From positions 1 to 7,868 of the forward strand of contig JAQTTS010000093.1 in assembly GCA_028710655.1 (NCBI GenBank): a stretch of 7,868 bases of DNA, in the 5' to 3' direction. The first letter of the stretch is position 1. Each line of letters opens with the position of its first letter. Source of the stretch: Dehalococcoidales bacterium (GTDB taxonomy: Bacteria > Chloroflexota > Dehalococcoidia > Dehalococcoidales > UBA5760). The position numbers and the translations under genes are program-made. Positions 1 to 7,818 of this stretch are shown here, piece by piece. The notes below the pieces were generated by a model. It made no database searches and was not told where the DNA came from. It saw nothing but the letters and a program-made list of their open reading frames with translations.

Positions 1-1537
1 TACTAATCAGACACGCCAGGCAGACCAGGACTGTGCCAATATCGGCTTGACGACCGACAAGCTCATGGAAAACGCCGGAGCCGCAGTCGCCGGGGAAGTG
101 AACAAGATACTCGGCGGCGTCAGCGGGAAGACCATCCTGATCCTGGTCGGCCCGGGAAACAACGGCGGGGACGGACTGGTTGCAGCCCGCCACCTTCACG
201 ACGGTGGAGCTAAGGTCAACATCTTCCTTTTCAGTGAAAGACCGCCCGATGACCCGAACCTGGCACTGGTCCGGGAACGCAGCATAAACTGTATCGACGC
301 TACCAAAGAGACCTCTCTGGACCAACTGGCAGACCTGCTGCCATCAGCCGGGGCCGTTATCGATGCCATATTCGGAATCGGCAGAATTCGCCCGTTCCAC
401 GGCGCTCTGAAGAAAGCCCTGGATATGATCAACCAGGCGAAGAGGCCCGGGCTGCGCATCATTGCCGTGGACCTGCCATCGGGCCTGAATGCCGATACCG
501 GAGCAGCCGACCCGTCCTGCCTCTACGCCGACAATACGATTACCCTCGCCTTTCCCAAAATCGGCCTTTTCAAATACCCCGGAGCGGAAAGAACCGGCCG
601 GATAACCACGGCCGACATCGGCATCCCGACCTACCTAGCCGAACAGGCCACCGACGAGCTAATCACCGCCGACTGGGTCAGATCGGCCCTACCCGGGCGC
701 CCGCTTAACGCCAATAAGGGTACCTTCGGCAAGGTCATCGTCATTGCCGGTTCCATCAACTATATCGGCGCAGCCTACCTGGCCTGCGGCCGCGCAATGC
801 GCGTCGGCACCGGACTGGTAACACTGGCAACAGCAGTCAGAATACAATCGATCCTCGCCGGCAAACTTACCGAGACGACCTACCTGCCGCTACCGGAAGC
901 ACACCCCGGCATCATTTCCCCAGCGGCCGCCAAGGTGATACGCCAGAACCTTAACGACTACAATGCATTGCTTCTGGGGTGCGGACTGGGACAAAGCCAG
1001 CCGGTAATGCAATTCATCGATGAGCTGCTTTTAAGAGTAAAAGCAATGCTGCCACCGCTCATTCTGGACGCCGATGCTCTCAATATACTGGCCAGAGTCC
1101 CCAACTGGTGGCAGCGGTTGACCGGCGATGCCATCCTCACTCCGCATCCCGGTGAAATGGCCAGACTGGCCGAGACCACGGTAGATGAAGTACAGTCATC
1201 CCGCATCGAAATCACGAAAGAGCTGGCCAGGAAGACGAATAAGACTATCGTTCTGAAAGGAGCCTGCACCGTCATCGCCACACCGGACGGCCGTACCCGA
1301 ATCAGCGCGGCAGCCAATCCGGGGCTGGCTTCAGCCGGCACCGGAGATGTCCTGAGTGGAATTATCGCCGGGCTGGTAGCGCAGGGACTCTCATTCTTTG
1401 ACGCCGCCGCCGCCGGAGTATTCCTCCACGGTGAAGCGGGTGAAATGGTCAGGTCCCGGCTGGGTGATGCCGGCATGATTGCCAGCGACCTGCTGCCGGT
1501 GCTGCCGCTGGTGATCAAGCATTTAAAAGAGGAGTGA
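1..1537 (+). CDS. nnr: Bifunctional NAD(P)HX epimerase / ADP-dependent NAD(P)HX dehydratase, 5' end cut by the window edge
   Basis: This cytosolic repair enzyme interconverts the R and S forms of hydrated NAD(P)H, then dehydrates S-NAD(P)HX back to NAD(P)H using ADP. Numbering from the in-frame TTG at 47, the YjeF_N epimerase half (about 1-205) shows GPGNNGGDG at 35-43, a FGxGxxRPxxG loop near 110 and AVDLPSG with Asp142. The carbohydrate-kinase-like dehydratase half (about 215-490) shows NKGTFGK at 223, LTPHPGE with His367, and AGTGDVLSG with the expected catalytic Asp434. The TTG is not the true start: the frame stays open to base 2 and the upstream residues (TNQTRQADQDCANIG) match the usual NnrE amino-terminal helix. 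Probably only about five residues, including the initiator, are missing. The stop is TGA at 1535-1537, 40 bases before coaX. Both halves look intact. Function is confident from motifs; the start codon cannot be seen. Confidence 0.95.
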   Translation, partial: TNQTRQADQDCANIGLTTDKLMENAGAAVAGEVNKILGGVSGKTILILVGPGNNGGDGLVAARHLHDGGAKVNIFLFSERPPDDPNLALVRERSINCIDATKETSLDQLADLLPSAGAVIDAIFGIGRIRPFHGALKKALDMINQAKRPGLRIIAVDLPSGLNADTGAADPSCLYADNTITLAFPKIGLFKYPGAERTGRITTADIGIPTYLAEQATDELITADWVRSALPGRPLNANKGTFGKVIVIAGSINYIGAAYLACGRAMRVGTGLVTLATAVRIQSILAGKLTETTYLPLPEAHPGIISPAAAKVIRQNLNDYNALLLGCGLGQSQPVMQFIDELLLRVKAMLPPLILDADALNILARVPNWWQRLTGDAILTPHPGEMARLAETTVDEVQSSRIEITKELARKTNKTIVLKGACTVIATPDGRTRISAAANPGLASAGTGDVLSGIIAGLVAQGLSFFDAAAAGVFLHGEAGEMVRSRLGDAGMIASDLLPVLPLVIKHLKEE

Positions 1538-1565
1538 TCCCCGGGACCAACATTACGGACAGGGC

Positions 1566-1570
1566 GGAAG
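1566..1570 (+). promoter_or_regulatory. Ribosome-binding site of coaX
   Basis: GGAAG lies 7 bases before the ATG at 1578, with a second purine block (AGGG, 1561-1564) just upstream. The 40-base gap between nnr and coaX shows no promoter-like hexamer pair and no terminator, which fits translation from a shared transcript. Confidence 0.6.
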
Positions 1571-1577
1571 AAACAAG

Positions 1578-2345
1578 ATGCTATTAGCGATCGATATCGG
1601 AAATACCGACACCAAACTGGGAGTCTTCGAAGACACGAAGCTTCGGGCCACCTGGCATATGGCGACCAATATTCACCGTACGGCGGATGAATATGCCGCC
1701 ATTCTGCTCAACCTGATGCACCACCAGAAACTGGATACGCCCGATATTACGGAGACCGCCATATGCAGCGTCGTACCCCCGCTGATCACTATCTACGAAG
1801 ACCTCTTTCAGCACTATTTTAAGCTTACGCCACTGGTGATAGGGGCCGGCGTTAAGACCGGCGTTTCCATACACATGGACAACCCCAAAGAGGTCGGCGC
1901 CGACCGCGTCGTCAATGCCGCCGCCGCTCACCACCTCTACGGCGGCCCGGTGATAGTCACCGACATGGGAACGGCAACCACCTTCGACATCGTTTCCAAA
2001 GAAGGCTGCTACCAGGGAGGATCGATTGCCCCCGGGATAAACACGGCAGCCGAAACCCTGTTCATAAAGGCAGCCATGCTGCCGCGGGTAGAATTGATCC
2101 ACCCCAAACATGCTATCGGCACCAGCACCGTCACCGCGATGCAGTCAGGGATTGTCCTCGGCTACGTATCGCTGATCGAGGGTATGATCGCCCGCATCCA
2201 GAAAGAGCTGGGAGAAAAAGCCCTGGTGGTGGCTACCGGAGGCTGGGCCACCATCATCGCTAAAGAAACAGCGGCATTCGACGTGATAAACCCCGATCTG
2301 ACGCTGATCGGAATAAGGCTCATCTACCTGATGAACCGGTCCTGA
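1578..2345 (+). CDS. coaX: Type III pantothenate kinase
   Basis: This enzyme phosphorylates pantothenate to 4'-phosphopantothenate with ATP, the first committed step of coenzyme A synthesis. At 255 residues it has the normal CoaX length and belongs to the ASKHA fold. The phosphate-1 motif DIGNTDTKLGVF (6-17) carries Asp6, GADR at 107-110 carries the conserved Asp109, and the phosphate-2 motif DMGTATT spans 129-135. These are followed by GGSIAPG, an AAMLP segment, and TGGWA at 220-224. The carboxyl end (NPDLTLIGIRLIYLMNR) is typical. As a family, type III enzymes need a monovalent cation and are not inhibited by CoA, unlike type I PanK. The gene sits 20 bases before coaBC, which acts on its product, so the two are very likely one operon. 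A tryptophan in TGGWA, where a smaller or aliphatic residue is common, is the only oddity seen. Confidence 0.96.
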   Translation: MLLAIDIGNTDTKLGVFEDTKLRATWHMATNIHRTADEYAAILLNLMHHQKLDTPDITETAICSVVPPLITIYEDLFQHYFKLTPLVIGAGVKTGVSIHMDNPKEVGADRVVNAAAAHHLYGGPVIVTDMGTATTFDIVSKEGCYQGGSIAPGINTAAETLFIKAAMLPRVELIHPKHAIGTSTVTAMQSGIVLGYVSLIEGMIARIQKELGEKALVVATGGWATIIAKETAAFDVINPDLTLIGIRLIYLMNRS

Positions 2346-2355
2346 AACAGCGGGC

Positions 2356-2361
2356 AAGGAG
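2356..2361 (+). promoter_or_regulatory. Ribosome-binding site of coaBC
   Basis: AAGGAG, a near-perfect Shine-Dalgarno core, lies 4 bases before the ATG at 2366. It occupies most of the 20-base gap after the coaX stop, leaving no room for a separate promoter in the gap. It fixes the coaBC start. Confidence 0.8.
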
Positions 2362-2365
2362 AAAA

Positions 2366-3547
2366 ATGCTAAACGGGAAGACTGTAGTATTAGGAATAAC
2401 GGGCAGTATCGCCGCCTACAAGACCGCCGAGCTTGCCAGCAGGATGACCCAGGCAGGAGCCAGAGTCGAGGTAGTAATGAGCGAAGCGGCGACAAGATTC
2501 ATAACCCCGTTGACTTTTCGTAATATTACCGGCCGGCCGGTAGTAACCAGCATGTGGGAAACCGATTCCGAGTTCAGTGTCGAGCATATTGCTCTAGCCG
2601 AAGCCGCCGACATCGTGGTCATCGCCCCGGCTACCGCCGATATCATTGCCAGACTCGCAGCAGGTATTGCCGACGATATGATCGGCTGCACCGTGCTGGC
2701 GACCAAAGCACCGGTGATACTGGCACCGGCAATGAACGTCAATATGCTCCAGAATCCGGTTACCCAGCACAACCTGGCCGCACTGAAAGCCAGGGGGTTT
2801 GCCATTATCGAACCCGAATGCGGCCGCCTGGCCTCAGGCAGCACAGGCAAGGGACGCCTGGCCGAAACGGAGAAAATCATAGCCGCCATCGGGCAAGTAC
2901 TGAATAAAAGAAATGACCTGACGGGAAAGCATATCGTGGTTACCGCCGGCGGCACTCAAGAACCGATCGATCCTGCCCGTCACATCGGCAATCGTGCCTC
3001 AGGCAAAATGGGGTATGCTTTAGCCGAAGCAGCCAGGGACAGGGGCGCTGTTGTCTCGCTGATTACCGCTCCCACCCTGCTGACCGCACCGGCCGGCATG
3101 GAAGTCACCCGGATCAGGACCGCTGCCGAGATGAAGAAGGCGGTGGTCAGAGCGGTAGCTCAAGCGGATGCCCTGATTATGGCAGCCGCCGTCTCCGACT
3201 ACCGCCCGAAGAAGACCGCCCGGACTAAGATCAAGAAAGACCGCCCCGTCCTGAACCTGGAGTTAATCAGGACGCCGGATATCCTGAGCCAGGTAAAGGG
3301 GGACTTCCTTAAGGTCGGCTTCGCCGCCGAGACTGACAGCGTCATCGCCAACGCCAGGCAAAAACTGACGGAGAAGCAACTCGATCTGATAGTCGCCAAC
3401 GACATCACCGATACCGGCAGCGGCTTCGGCGTCGATACCAACAAGGTAACCATCATAGACAAACAGGGCAATGAGGAAACCCTGCCCCTGCTCAGCAAGA
3501 GAGAGGTGGCGGAGAGGATACTGGACAGGGTAGTCAGGCTTATTTAG
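2366..3547 (+). CDS. coaBC: Bifunctional phosphopantothenoylcysteine decarboxylase / phosphopantothenate-cysteine ligase
   Basis: The CoaB half couples 4'-phosphopantothenate to cysteine using CTP. The FMN-dependent CoaC half then decarboxylates the product to 4'-phosphopantetheine. Length (393 residues) is normal. The CoaC half (about 1-180) has GSIAAYK at 13-19, His74, and PAMN with Asn124, matching E. coli His75 and Asn125. The CoaB half (about 188-393) has TAGGTQEPID from 193, Arg205, Asn209, ASGKMG at 211-216, AAAVSDYRP at 273-281, the KIKK lysine Lys288 and GFAAET, all at the expected one-residue offset from E. coli. The catalytic cysteine of E. coli (Cys158, in ACGD) is replaced by Ser157 in LASG; a cysteine at 152 lies five residues before it. 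The trailing residue of the PxMNxxMW motif is Leu rather than Trp. Identity is secure, but the decarboxylase half deserves a check. Confidence 0.96.
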   Translation: MLNGKTVVLGITGSIAAYKTAELASRMTQAGARVEVVMSEAATRFITPLTFRNITGRPVVTSMWETDSEFSVEHIALAEAADIVVIAPATADIIARLAAGIADDMIGCTVLATKAPVILAPAMNVNMLQNPVTQHNLAALKARGFAIIEPECGRLASGSTGKGRLAETEKIIAAIGQVLNKRNDLTGKHIVVTAGGTQEPIDPARHIGNRASGKMGYALAEAARDRGAVVSLITAPTLLTAPAGMEVTRIRTAAEMKKAVVRAVAQADALIMAAAVSDYRPKKTARTKIKKDRPVLNLELIRTPDILSQVKGDFLKVGFAAETDSVIANARQKLTEKQLDLIVANDITDTGSGFGVDTNKVTIIDKQGNEETLPLLSKREVAERILDRVVRLI

Positions 3548-3605
3548 CACTCGTAGCTCGAGAGAAGCAGCACCCTTTTTAAAAGACTTTGACTAAACGC
3601 GGGAA

Positions 3606-3612
3606 AAGGTGA
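3606..3612 (+). promoter_or_regulatory. Ribosome-binding site that decides the valS start
   Basis: AAGGTGA pairs well with the 16S anti-Shine-Dalgarno tail and ends 2 bases before the ATG at 3615, with its GG five bases upstream. A GTG at 3609 in the same frame would lie inside this site, so it is the site and not the start. No -10/-35 pair with workable spacing is visible in the 67-base gap after coaBC. Confidence 0.65.
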
Positions 3613-3614
3613 CT

Positions 3615-6305
3615 ATGACGGAACAGACAAAGATGAAAGAGGAAATGCCCAAGGTATATCAACCGGGCAAGGTCGAGTCCAGATGGTATCGGTTCTGGAT
3701 GGAGAAAGGCTATTTCACAGCTAATATAGACCCGAAAAAGAAGCCTTTCGTCATCATCATGCCCCCGCCCAATGTTACCGGCGAGCTTCATATCGGGCAT
3801 GCGCTGACCGCTACCCTGGAGGATATCATGACCCGCTGGCACCGGATGAAGGGTGATGTTACACTATGGCTCCCCGGCTTCGACCACGCCGGCATCGCCG
3901 CCCAAGTCGTGGTAGAACAAATGCTGGCCAGGAAAGGCCTGGACCGACACCAGCTGGGACGGCGGGAGTTCCTGAACCGGATGGACCGCTGGGCGGAGCA
4001 GTGCCGTAAAACCATCACCGAGCAGCACCAGAGGCTGGGGATCTCCTGCGATTGGAGCCGGGAACATTTTACGCTGGACGAGGGACCGAGCCGGGCCGTG
4101 CGCACCGTCTTCGTCCGTCTCTATGAGAAAGGCCTCATCTACCGCGGGGAGAGGATTATTAACTGGTGTCCCCGCTGCGCCACTGCCATCTCCGACCTCG
4201 AGGTCGATCACAAAGACGTCAACGGACACCTGTATTATGTCAAATATCCTCTGGCGGAAGACAAGCATGAGTTCATTACCGTCGCCACCACCCGCCCGGA
4301 AACAATCCTCGGCGATGCCGCAGTAGCGGTCAATCCCGATGACAGGCGGTTCAGCAACTTGATAGGCAAGAAAGTCATCCTACCCGTAGTGAACCGGGCA
4401 ATACCTATCCTGGCCGACGAAGCGGTTGACTCCGGTTTCGGGACCGGCGCCGTTAAGATCACTCCATCGCACGATCCGGTCGACTTCGAAGTATCACAGC
4501 GCCAGGGCCTGCCGCTAATCAACATTATGAACCCGGATGCCACCATGAACGACAACGCCGGACCCTACGCCGGTCTCGACCGGTTCTCCTGCCGGAAGGC
4601 GATACTGGCCGACCTGGAGAAAGAAGGCCTGCTGGTCAAGGTAGAACCCTATTCCCATTCGATAGGACACTGTCAGCGCTGTCAGACAATAATCGAGCCG
4701 GTGGTCAGCAAGCAGTGGTTCGTCAAGATGGTGCCTTTAGCCCGACCGGCCATCTCAGCCGTAACCGGCGGCGATATTAGAATTGTCCCCGAGCACTTCA
4801 CCAAGGTCTACCTCAACTGGATGGAAAACATCCGCGACTGGTGTATCAGCCGGCAGCTATGGTGGGGACACCGCATACCGGTATGGTATTGCCGGGACTG
4901 CAGTAATCGCACGGTAGCTGTCGAGGATGTAAAAAAATGTTCCTCCTGCGGCTCGGTTAATATAGAGCAGGACCCGGACGTCCTCGATACCTGGTTCAGC
5001 TCGGCGCTGTGGACACACTCCACACTGGGCTGGCCCGATGATACCGAAGACCTGCGCTATTTCTATCCGACCACCGTCATGGAAACCGGCTATGATATCC
5101 TCTTCTTTTGGGTAGCCAGGATGATCATGATGGGCATCGAAGACACCGGCAAAATTCCTTTTAATACCATATACCTTCACGGTCTGGTACGCGACGAGAA
5201 GGGCGAAAAGATGAGCAAGGTCCGGGGCAATGTAATCAATCCACTCGATACCATGGACCAGTACGGTACCGACGCCCTGCGTTTCGCTCTCTCTACGGGA
5301 ACATCACCGGGAAACGACATCAAACTGGCCCCGGAACGTCTGGAAGCAGGCCGCAACTTCGCCAACAAGCTGTGGAATGCCACCCGGTTTATAATAAGGA
5401 GCACTACACCCGGCAGTACGGACACCGGAATACAGGGGGGGCTACTCCCGATAGAAGACCGCTGGATTCTGTCCCGCCTCAATCACACCATAAAAAACGT
5501 CGCCATTCTGATGGAAGAGTTCCAGTTCGGTGAAGCCCAGAGACAAATACACGATTTGCTCTGGGGAGAGTTTTGCGACTGGTACATCGAAATCGCCAAG
5601 ATCCGCCTCCAGTCCGCCGAGGATGCCGTATCACCCGCCCCGGTCCTGGTCCATGTTATGGAGACATCGCTTCGTCTGCTGCATCCCTTTATGCCCTTTT
5701 TAACCGAGGAACTATGGCAAAACCTGAAAAACAGTATGCCCGCACATCAGGACACGGAATCGATAATGATAGCCCCCTACCCTGAAGCAAATGAGGCAGT
5801 TATAGACCCGGAGGCGGAACGCGTTATGTCGTCAATAATCGAAATCATACGCTCTATCCGCAACGTCCGGGCCGAATACAGGGTGGAGAGCAACCGGTGG
5901 ATTACAGCGCACGTTTACGCCGGCAGTCTTTCGCCAACAATCAGCCCCTACTCCGAAACCATCCAGACCCTGGCCAGGGCAAAACCGGTTACCTTCTGCA
6001 GTGACCGTCAAGAAAGACCGGCTCAGGAAAATGCTCTGGCGCTGGTGCTCGGAGAGACTGAGATAGTGATACCTATGGAAAGTATGCTTGATCTGGCTGC
6101 GGAGAGTAAGCGCCTGCAAAAGGAGATGGCAGAAATTCAGTCTGCCATCGCACAACTGGAAGCCAGGCTGACGGACAGGGATTTTCTTGCCAAAGCACCG
6201 AAAGCCGTTATCGACAAAGAACAGGAAAAGCTGACCTTAAGAAAATCAAAGCTGGAAAGGCTCCGGCAACAGTTTGATTCCTTCGCAACCGGGGGGACAG
6301 AATAG
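3615..6305 (+). CDS. valS: Valyl-tRNA synthetase
   Basis: This class Ia synthetase charges tRNA-Val and hydrolyses mischarged Thr-tRNA-Val. The 896-residue product has normal ValRS length. Numbering from ATG 3615, the Rossmann catalytic core carries HIGH at 59-62 after PPPNVTGEL and KMSKV at 532-536. The CP1 editing domain lies in between, with TTRPET at 225-230 and Asp287 in the TPSHD segment. Two CxxC pairs flank it (185/188 and 353/356). A second set, 426/429 and 442/445, makes another zinc-type site. WCISRQLWWGHRIPVW and DVLDTWFSSALW are typical core segments. A helical anticodon-binding domain (about 610-760) follows, then a carboxyl-terminal coiled coil (about 825-893), the usual tRNA-contacting arm of ValRS. 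ATG 3615 is preferred over GTG 3609 because the latter overlaps the ribosome-binding site. The fifth signature residue is Val rather than Ser. Confidence 0.98.
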   Translation: MTEQTKMKEEMPKVYQPGKVESRWYRFWMEKGYFTANIDPKKKPFVIIMPPPNVTGELHIGHALTATLEDIMTRWHRMKGDVTLWLPGFDHAGIAAQVVVEQMLARKGLDRHQLGRREFLNRMDRWAEQCRKTITEQHQRLGISCDWSREHFTLDEGPSRAVRTVFVRLYEKGLIYRGERIINWCPRCATAISDLEVDHKDVNGHLYYVKYPLAEDKHEFITVATTRPETILGDAAVAVNPDDRRFSNLIGKKVILPVVNRAIPILADEAVDSGFGTGAVKITPSHDPVDFEVSQRQGLPLINIMNPDATMNDNAGPYAGLDRFSCRKAILADLEKEGLLVKVEPYSHSIGHCQRCQTIIEPVVSKQWFVKMVPLARPAISAVTGGDIRIVPEHFTKVYLNWMENIRDWCISRQLWWGHRIPVWYCRDCSNRTVAVEDVKKCSSCGSVNIEQDPDVLDTWFSSALWTHSTLGWPDDTEDLRYFYPTTVMETGYDILFFWVARMIMMGIEDTGKIPFNTIYLHGLVRDEKGEKMSKVRGNVINPLDTMDQYGTDALRFALSTGTSPGNDIKLAPERLEAGRNFANKLWNATRFIIRSTTPGSTDTGIQGGLLPIEDRWILSRLNHTIKNVAILMEEFQFGEAQRQIHDLLWGEFCDWYIEIAKIRLQSAEDAVSPAPVLVHVMETSLRLLHPFMPFLTEELWQNLKNSMPAHQDTESIMIAPYPEANEAVIDPEAERVMSSIIEIIRSIRNVRAEYRVESNRWITAHVYAGSLSPTISPYSETIQTLARAKPVTFCSDRQERPAQENALALVLGETEIVIPMESMLDLAAESKRLQKEMAEIQSAIAQLEARLTDRDFLAKAPKAVIDKEQEKLTLRKSKLERLRQQFDSFATGGTE

Positions 6306-6315
6306 ACTTCCCCGG
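6289..6315. repeat. GC inverted repeat across the convergent valS / kinase ends
   Basis: CCGGGG at 6289-6294 is complementary to CCCCGG at 6310-6315, a six-pair stem with a 15-base loop that spans the valS stop codon. It sits where two genes converge, so a bidirectional terminator role is conceivable. There is no T-tract on either side, so it is not a standard intrinsic terminator and may be chance. Confidence 0.25.
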
Positions 6316-6332
6316 AACCGGTAACAACAGAC

Positions 6333-7802
6333 CTACTCCGAGATAGGAACCGAGACGGGGACCCTGACCGTAATAGTGGTTCCCTCGCCTATTGCCGACT
6401 CTATCTTAAGGCTGCCGCCGATCAGTTTGGCCCGCTCCTGCATTCCGGCCAGACCCAGCTTGCCGACACCGGCCAGATTTCCTATTACCCTGGGAACCTC
6501 AAAGCCACTGCCGTTATCACTTACCGTCATGGTCAGGCTATCGTCACCAAACTCCAGCCTGAGAATAACACTGGAGGCCCGGGCGTGCTTTCTGGCATTG
6601 TTCAACGCTTCCTGAGCGATGCGGAACAGCAGCAACTGAATCTCGGCAGGCAGAGCCCGCTCCTGCCCTGTGATCTCAGCAGAGGCATCAATTCCCTGAT
6701 TCTTCGCCAGTTCATCGGTCAACCACTCCAGAGCAGCCACCAGCCCGAGGTCATCTATTATTCGGGGCCTCAGATTATGGGCACAACGCCGTACAGCCTC
6801 CAGAGCATCGACAGCCTGGTCGCGCAGCTTTTCCAGGTGCTGTTTAAGCTGGTCACCGGACAGCTTCGGCCGCTCGGTCGAGCTGAGCATATCCAATCCC
6901 TGTGTTACCAGAAGCAGAGACTGGGTAATATCGTCATGCAAATCACGGGCAATACGCTTACGTTCGTGCTCCTGTGCCATGGTAACCTGCTGCATATAAT
7001 AGCGCAGGTTTTCCTGCATCAACTCCTGCTCAGAAATATCCCAGGCAATATTCTGAAAAGCAATAAGCCGGCCATCGCTGAAGATAGGCCTGGTGGTACA
7101 CATCACAGTTGTCTCACGTCCATCCTGACGAATAATGCGCTGCCGGTAGGGCTTACCCAGACCTTTACCATTTTCAACCATCCTGTGACGTCGCTCCCTG
7201 GCCACCTGCAGACTATGCCGGGACAGGAAGTCTTTTATGTTACTCCTCGCCAGTGCTTCACCGCTAAGCCCGGTGAGATTTTCGGCGGCATGATTCGCTT
7301 TCAGTATATTGCCCAACAAATCATGGACCCAAATAGCATCGAGAGCGCCATCAAACAACTCCCGGTAGCTCTTCTCCGACTTCTGCAGAGCTTCTTCAAC
7401 CCGCATGCGCTCCGTGATATCCTGCAAGGTCTCTACTGCCCCTGCCACGCTACCATTCTTGTCCCTGATTGGGCTGGCCGTAAAATAGAGCCACTTGCCG
7501 GCTTCTCCCAGATGGGGATAGTAATCCTCAACCTCATAGGCCCCTTCAATCAGAGGGGATTGCCAGCACTTGCCCGGGTAGTACGCCTCAATCTGATCCG
7601 CCGAGGCCCCGTCAAGCACTAAATCGGCCATAACCGGTCTCTCCTCAGAATAGAAGGCACGCCAATGCTCACTGGTGCCGACTATCTTTTCCCTTGGAAT
7701 ACCGGTAAGAGATTCAACCGCCGTGTTCCAGAAGGTCACCCTATGCTGCCGGTCAATTACGAATAAAGGAATGGGCGTACCGTCAATAATCCTGGCAAAC
7801 AA
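6333..7802 (-). CDS. Soluble PAS-PAS sensor histidine kinase of the NarL/DesK (HisKA_3) class
   Basis: This cytoplasmic sensor kinase autophosphorylates on His289 (ARDLHDD) and should pass the phosphate to a NarL/LuxR-type response regulator. The 489-residue product has an amino-terminal PAS domain (about 1-132, ending QDITERM), a second PAS domain (about 143-258, ending AWDISEQ), and a HisKA_3 dimerisation domain (about 270-365, including HNLRPRIIDDLGLVAALEW). An HATPase_c domain (about 385-485) follows, with N box EALNNARKHA, G1 DNGSGF, G2 GKLGLAGM and a final GEGTTI. No membrane segment or signal peptide is present, so the signal is internal, but the ligand cannot be read from sequence. 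The start is TTG at 7802: no ATG or GTG lies between it and the in-frame stop 13 codons upstream. The gene converges on valS with 27 bases between stops and is probably transcribed independently. No response regulator is in the window. Confidence 0.95.
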   Translation of the reverse strand: MFARIIDGTPIPLFVIDRQHRVTFWNTAVESLTGIPREKIVGTSEHWRAFYSEERPVMADLVLDGASADQIEAYYPGKCWQSPLIEGAYEVEDYYPHLGEAGKWLYFTASPIRDKNGSVAGAVETLQDITERMRVEEALQKSEKSYRELFDGALDAIWVHDLLGNILKANHAAENLTGLSGEALARSNIKDFLSRHSLQVARERRHRMVENGKGLGKPYRQRIIRQDGRETTVMCTTRPIFSDGRLIAFQNIAWDISEQELMQENLRYYMQQVTMAQEHERKRIARDLHDDITQSLLLVTQGLDMLSSTERPKLSGDQLKQHLEKLRDQAVDALEAVRRCAHNLRPRIIDDLGLVAALEWLTDELAKNQGIDASAEITGQERALPAEIQLLLFRIAQEALNNARKHARASSVILRLEFGDDSLTMTVSDNGSGFEVPRVIGNLAGVGKLGLAGMQERAKLIGGSLKIESAIGEGTTITVRVPVSVPISE

Positions 7803-7813
7803 ATCAATCTTAA

Positions 7814-7818
7814 CCCTT
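7814..7818 (-). promoter_or_regulatory. Probable ribosome-binding site of the sensor kinase
   Basis: On the minus strand, AAGGG lies 11 bases before the TTG at 7802, a long but possible spacing. An in-frame ATT two codons upstream of the TTG would have a 5-base spacing, so a rare ATT start is a second option. The rest of the upstream 66 bases to the window edge shows no convincing promoter. Confidence 0.45.

Noticed and set aside
958..1518. A 186-codon open frame on the minus strand within nnr
   Set aside because: It is antisense to the conserved NnrD dehydratase motifs, its product is low-complexity and rich in Ser, Ala and Pro, and it has no supporting motif.
2527..2542. A 16-base perfect palindrome, TACCGGCCGGCCGGTA, inside coaBC
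   Set aside because: It encodes ordinary CoaBC residues (TGRPV region) and arises easily from CGG and GCC codons. There is no second copy or promoter context to suggest an operator.
3550..3580. Possible intrinsic terminator between coaBC and valS (CTCG/CGAG followed by a run of five T)
   Set aside because: The stem is only four pairs and the T run begins more than ten bases after it. This does not fit an intrinsic terminator.
3548..3614. T-box or other aminoacyl-tRNA-responsive leader before valS
   Set aside because: The gap is only 67 bases, far too short for a T-box, and holds no specifier stem or terminator/antiterminator pair.
3589..3617. TTGACT at 3589-3594 as a -35 box for valS
   Set aside because: A 17-base spacing would put the -10 box over the valS start codon, so it could not drive the full gene, and no TATAAT-like hexamer is there.
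6585..7622. A 345-codon open frame on the plus strand opposite the sensor kinase
   Set aside because: The minus strand here encodes unmistakable PAS, HisKA_3 and HATPase motifs. The plus-strand product has no recognisable domain and is a by-product of the kinase codon pattern.
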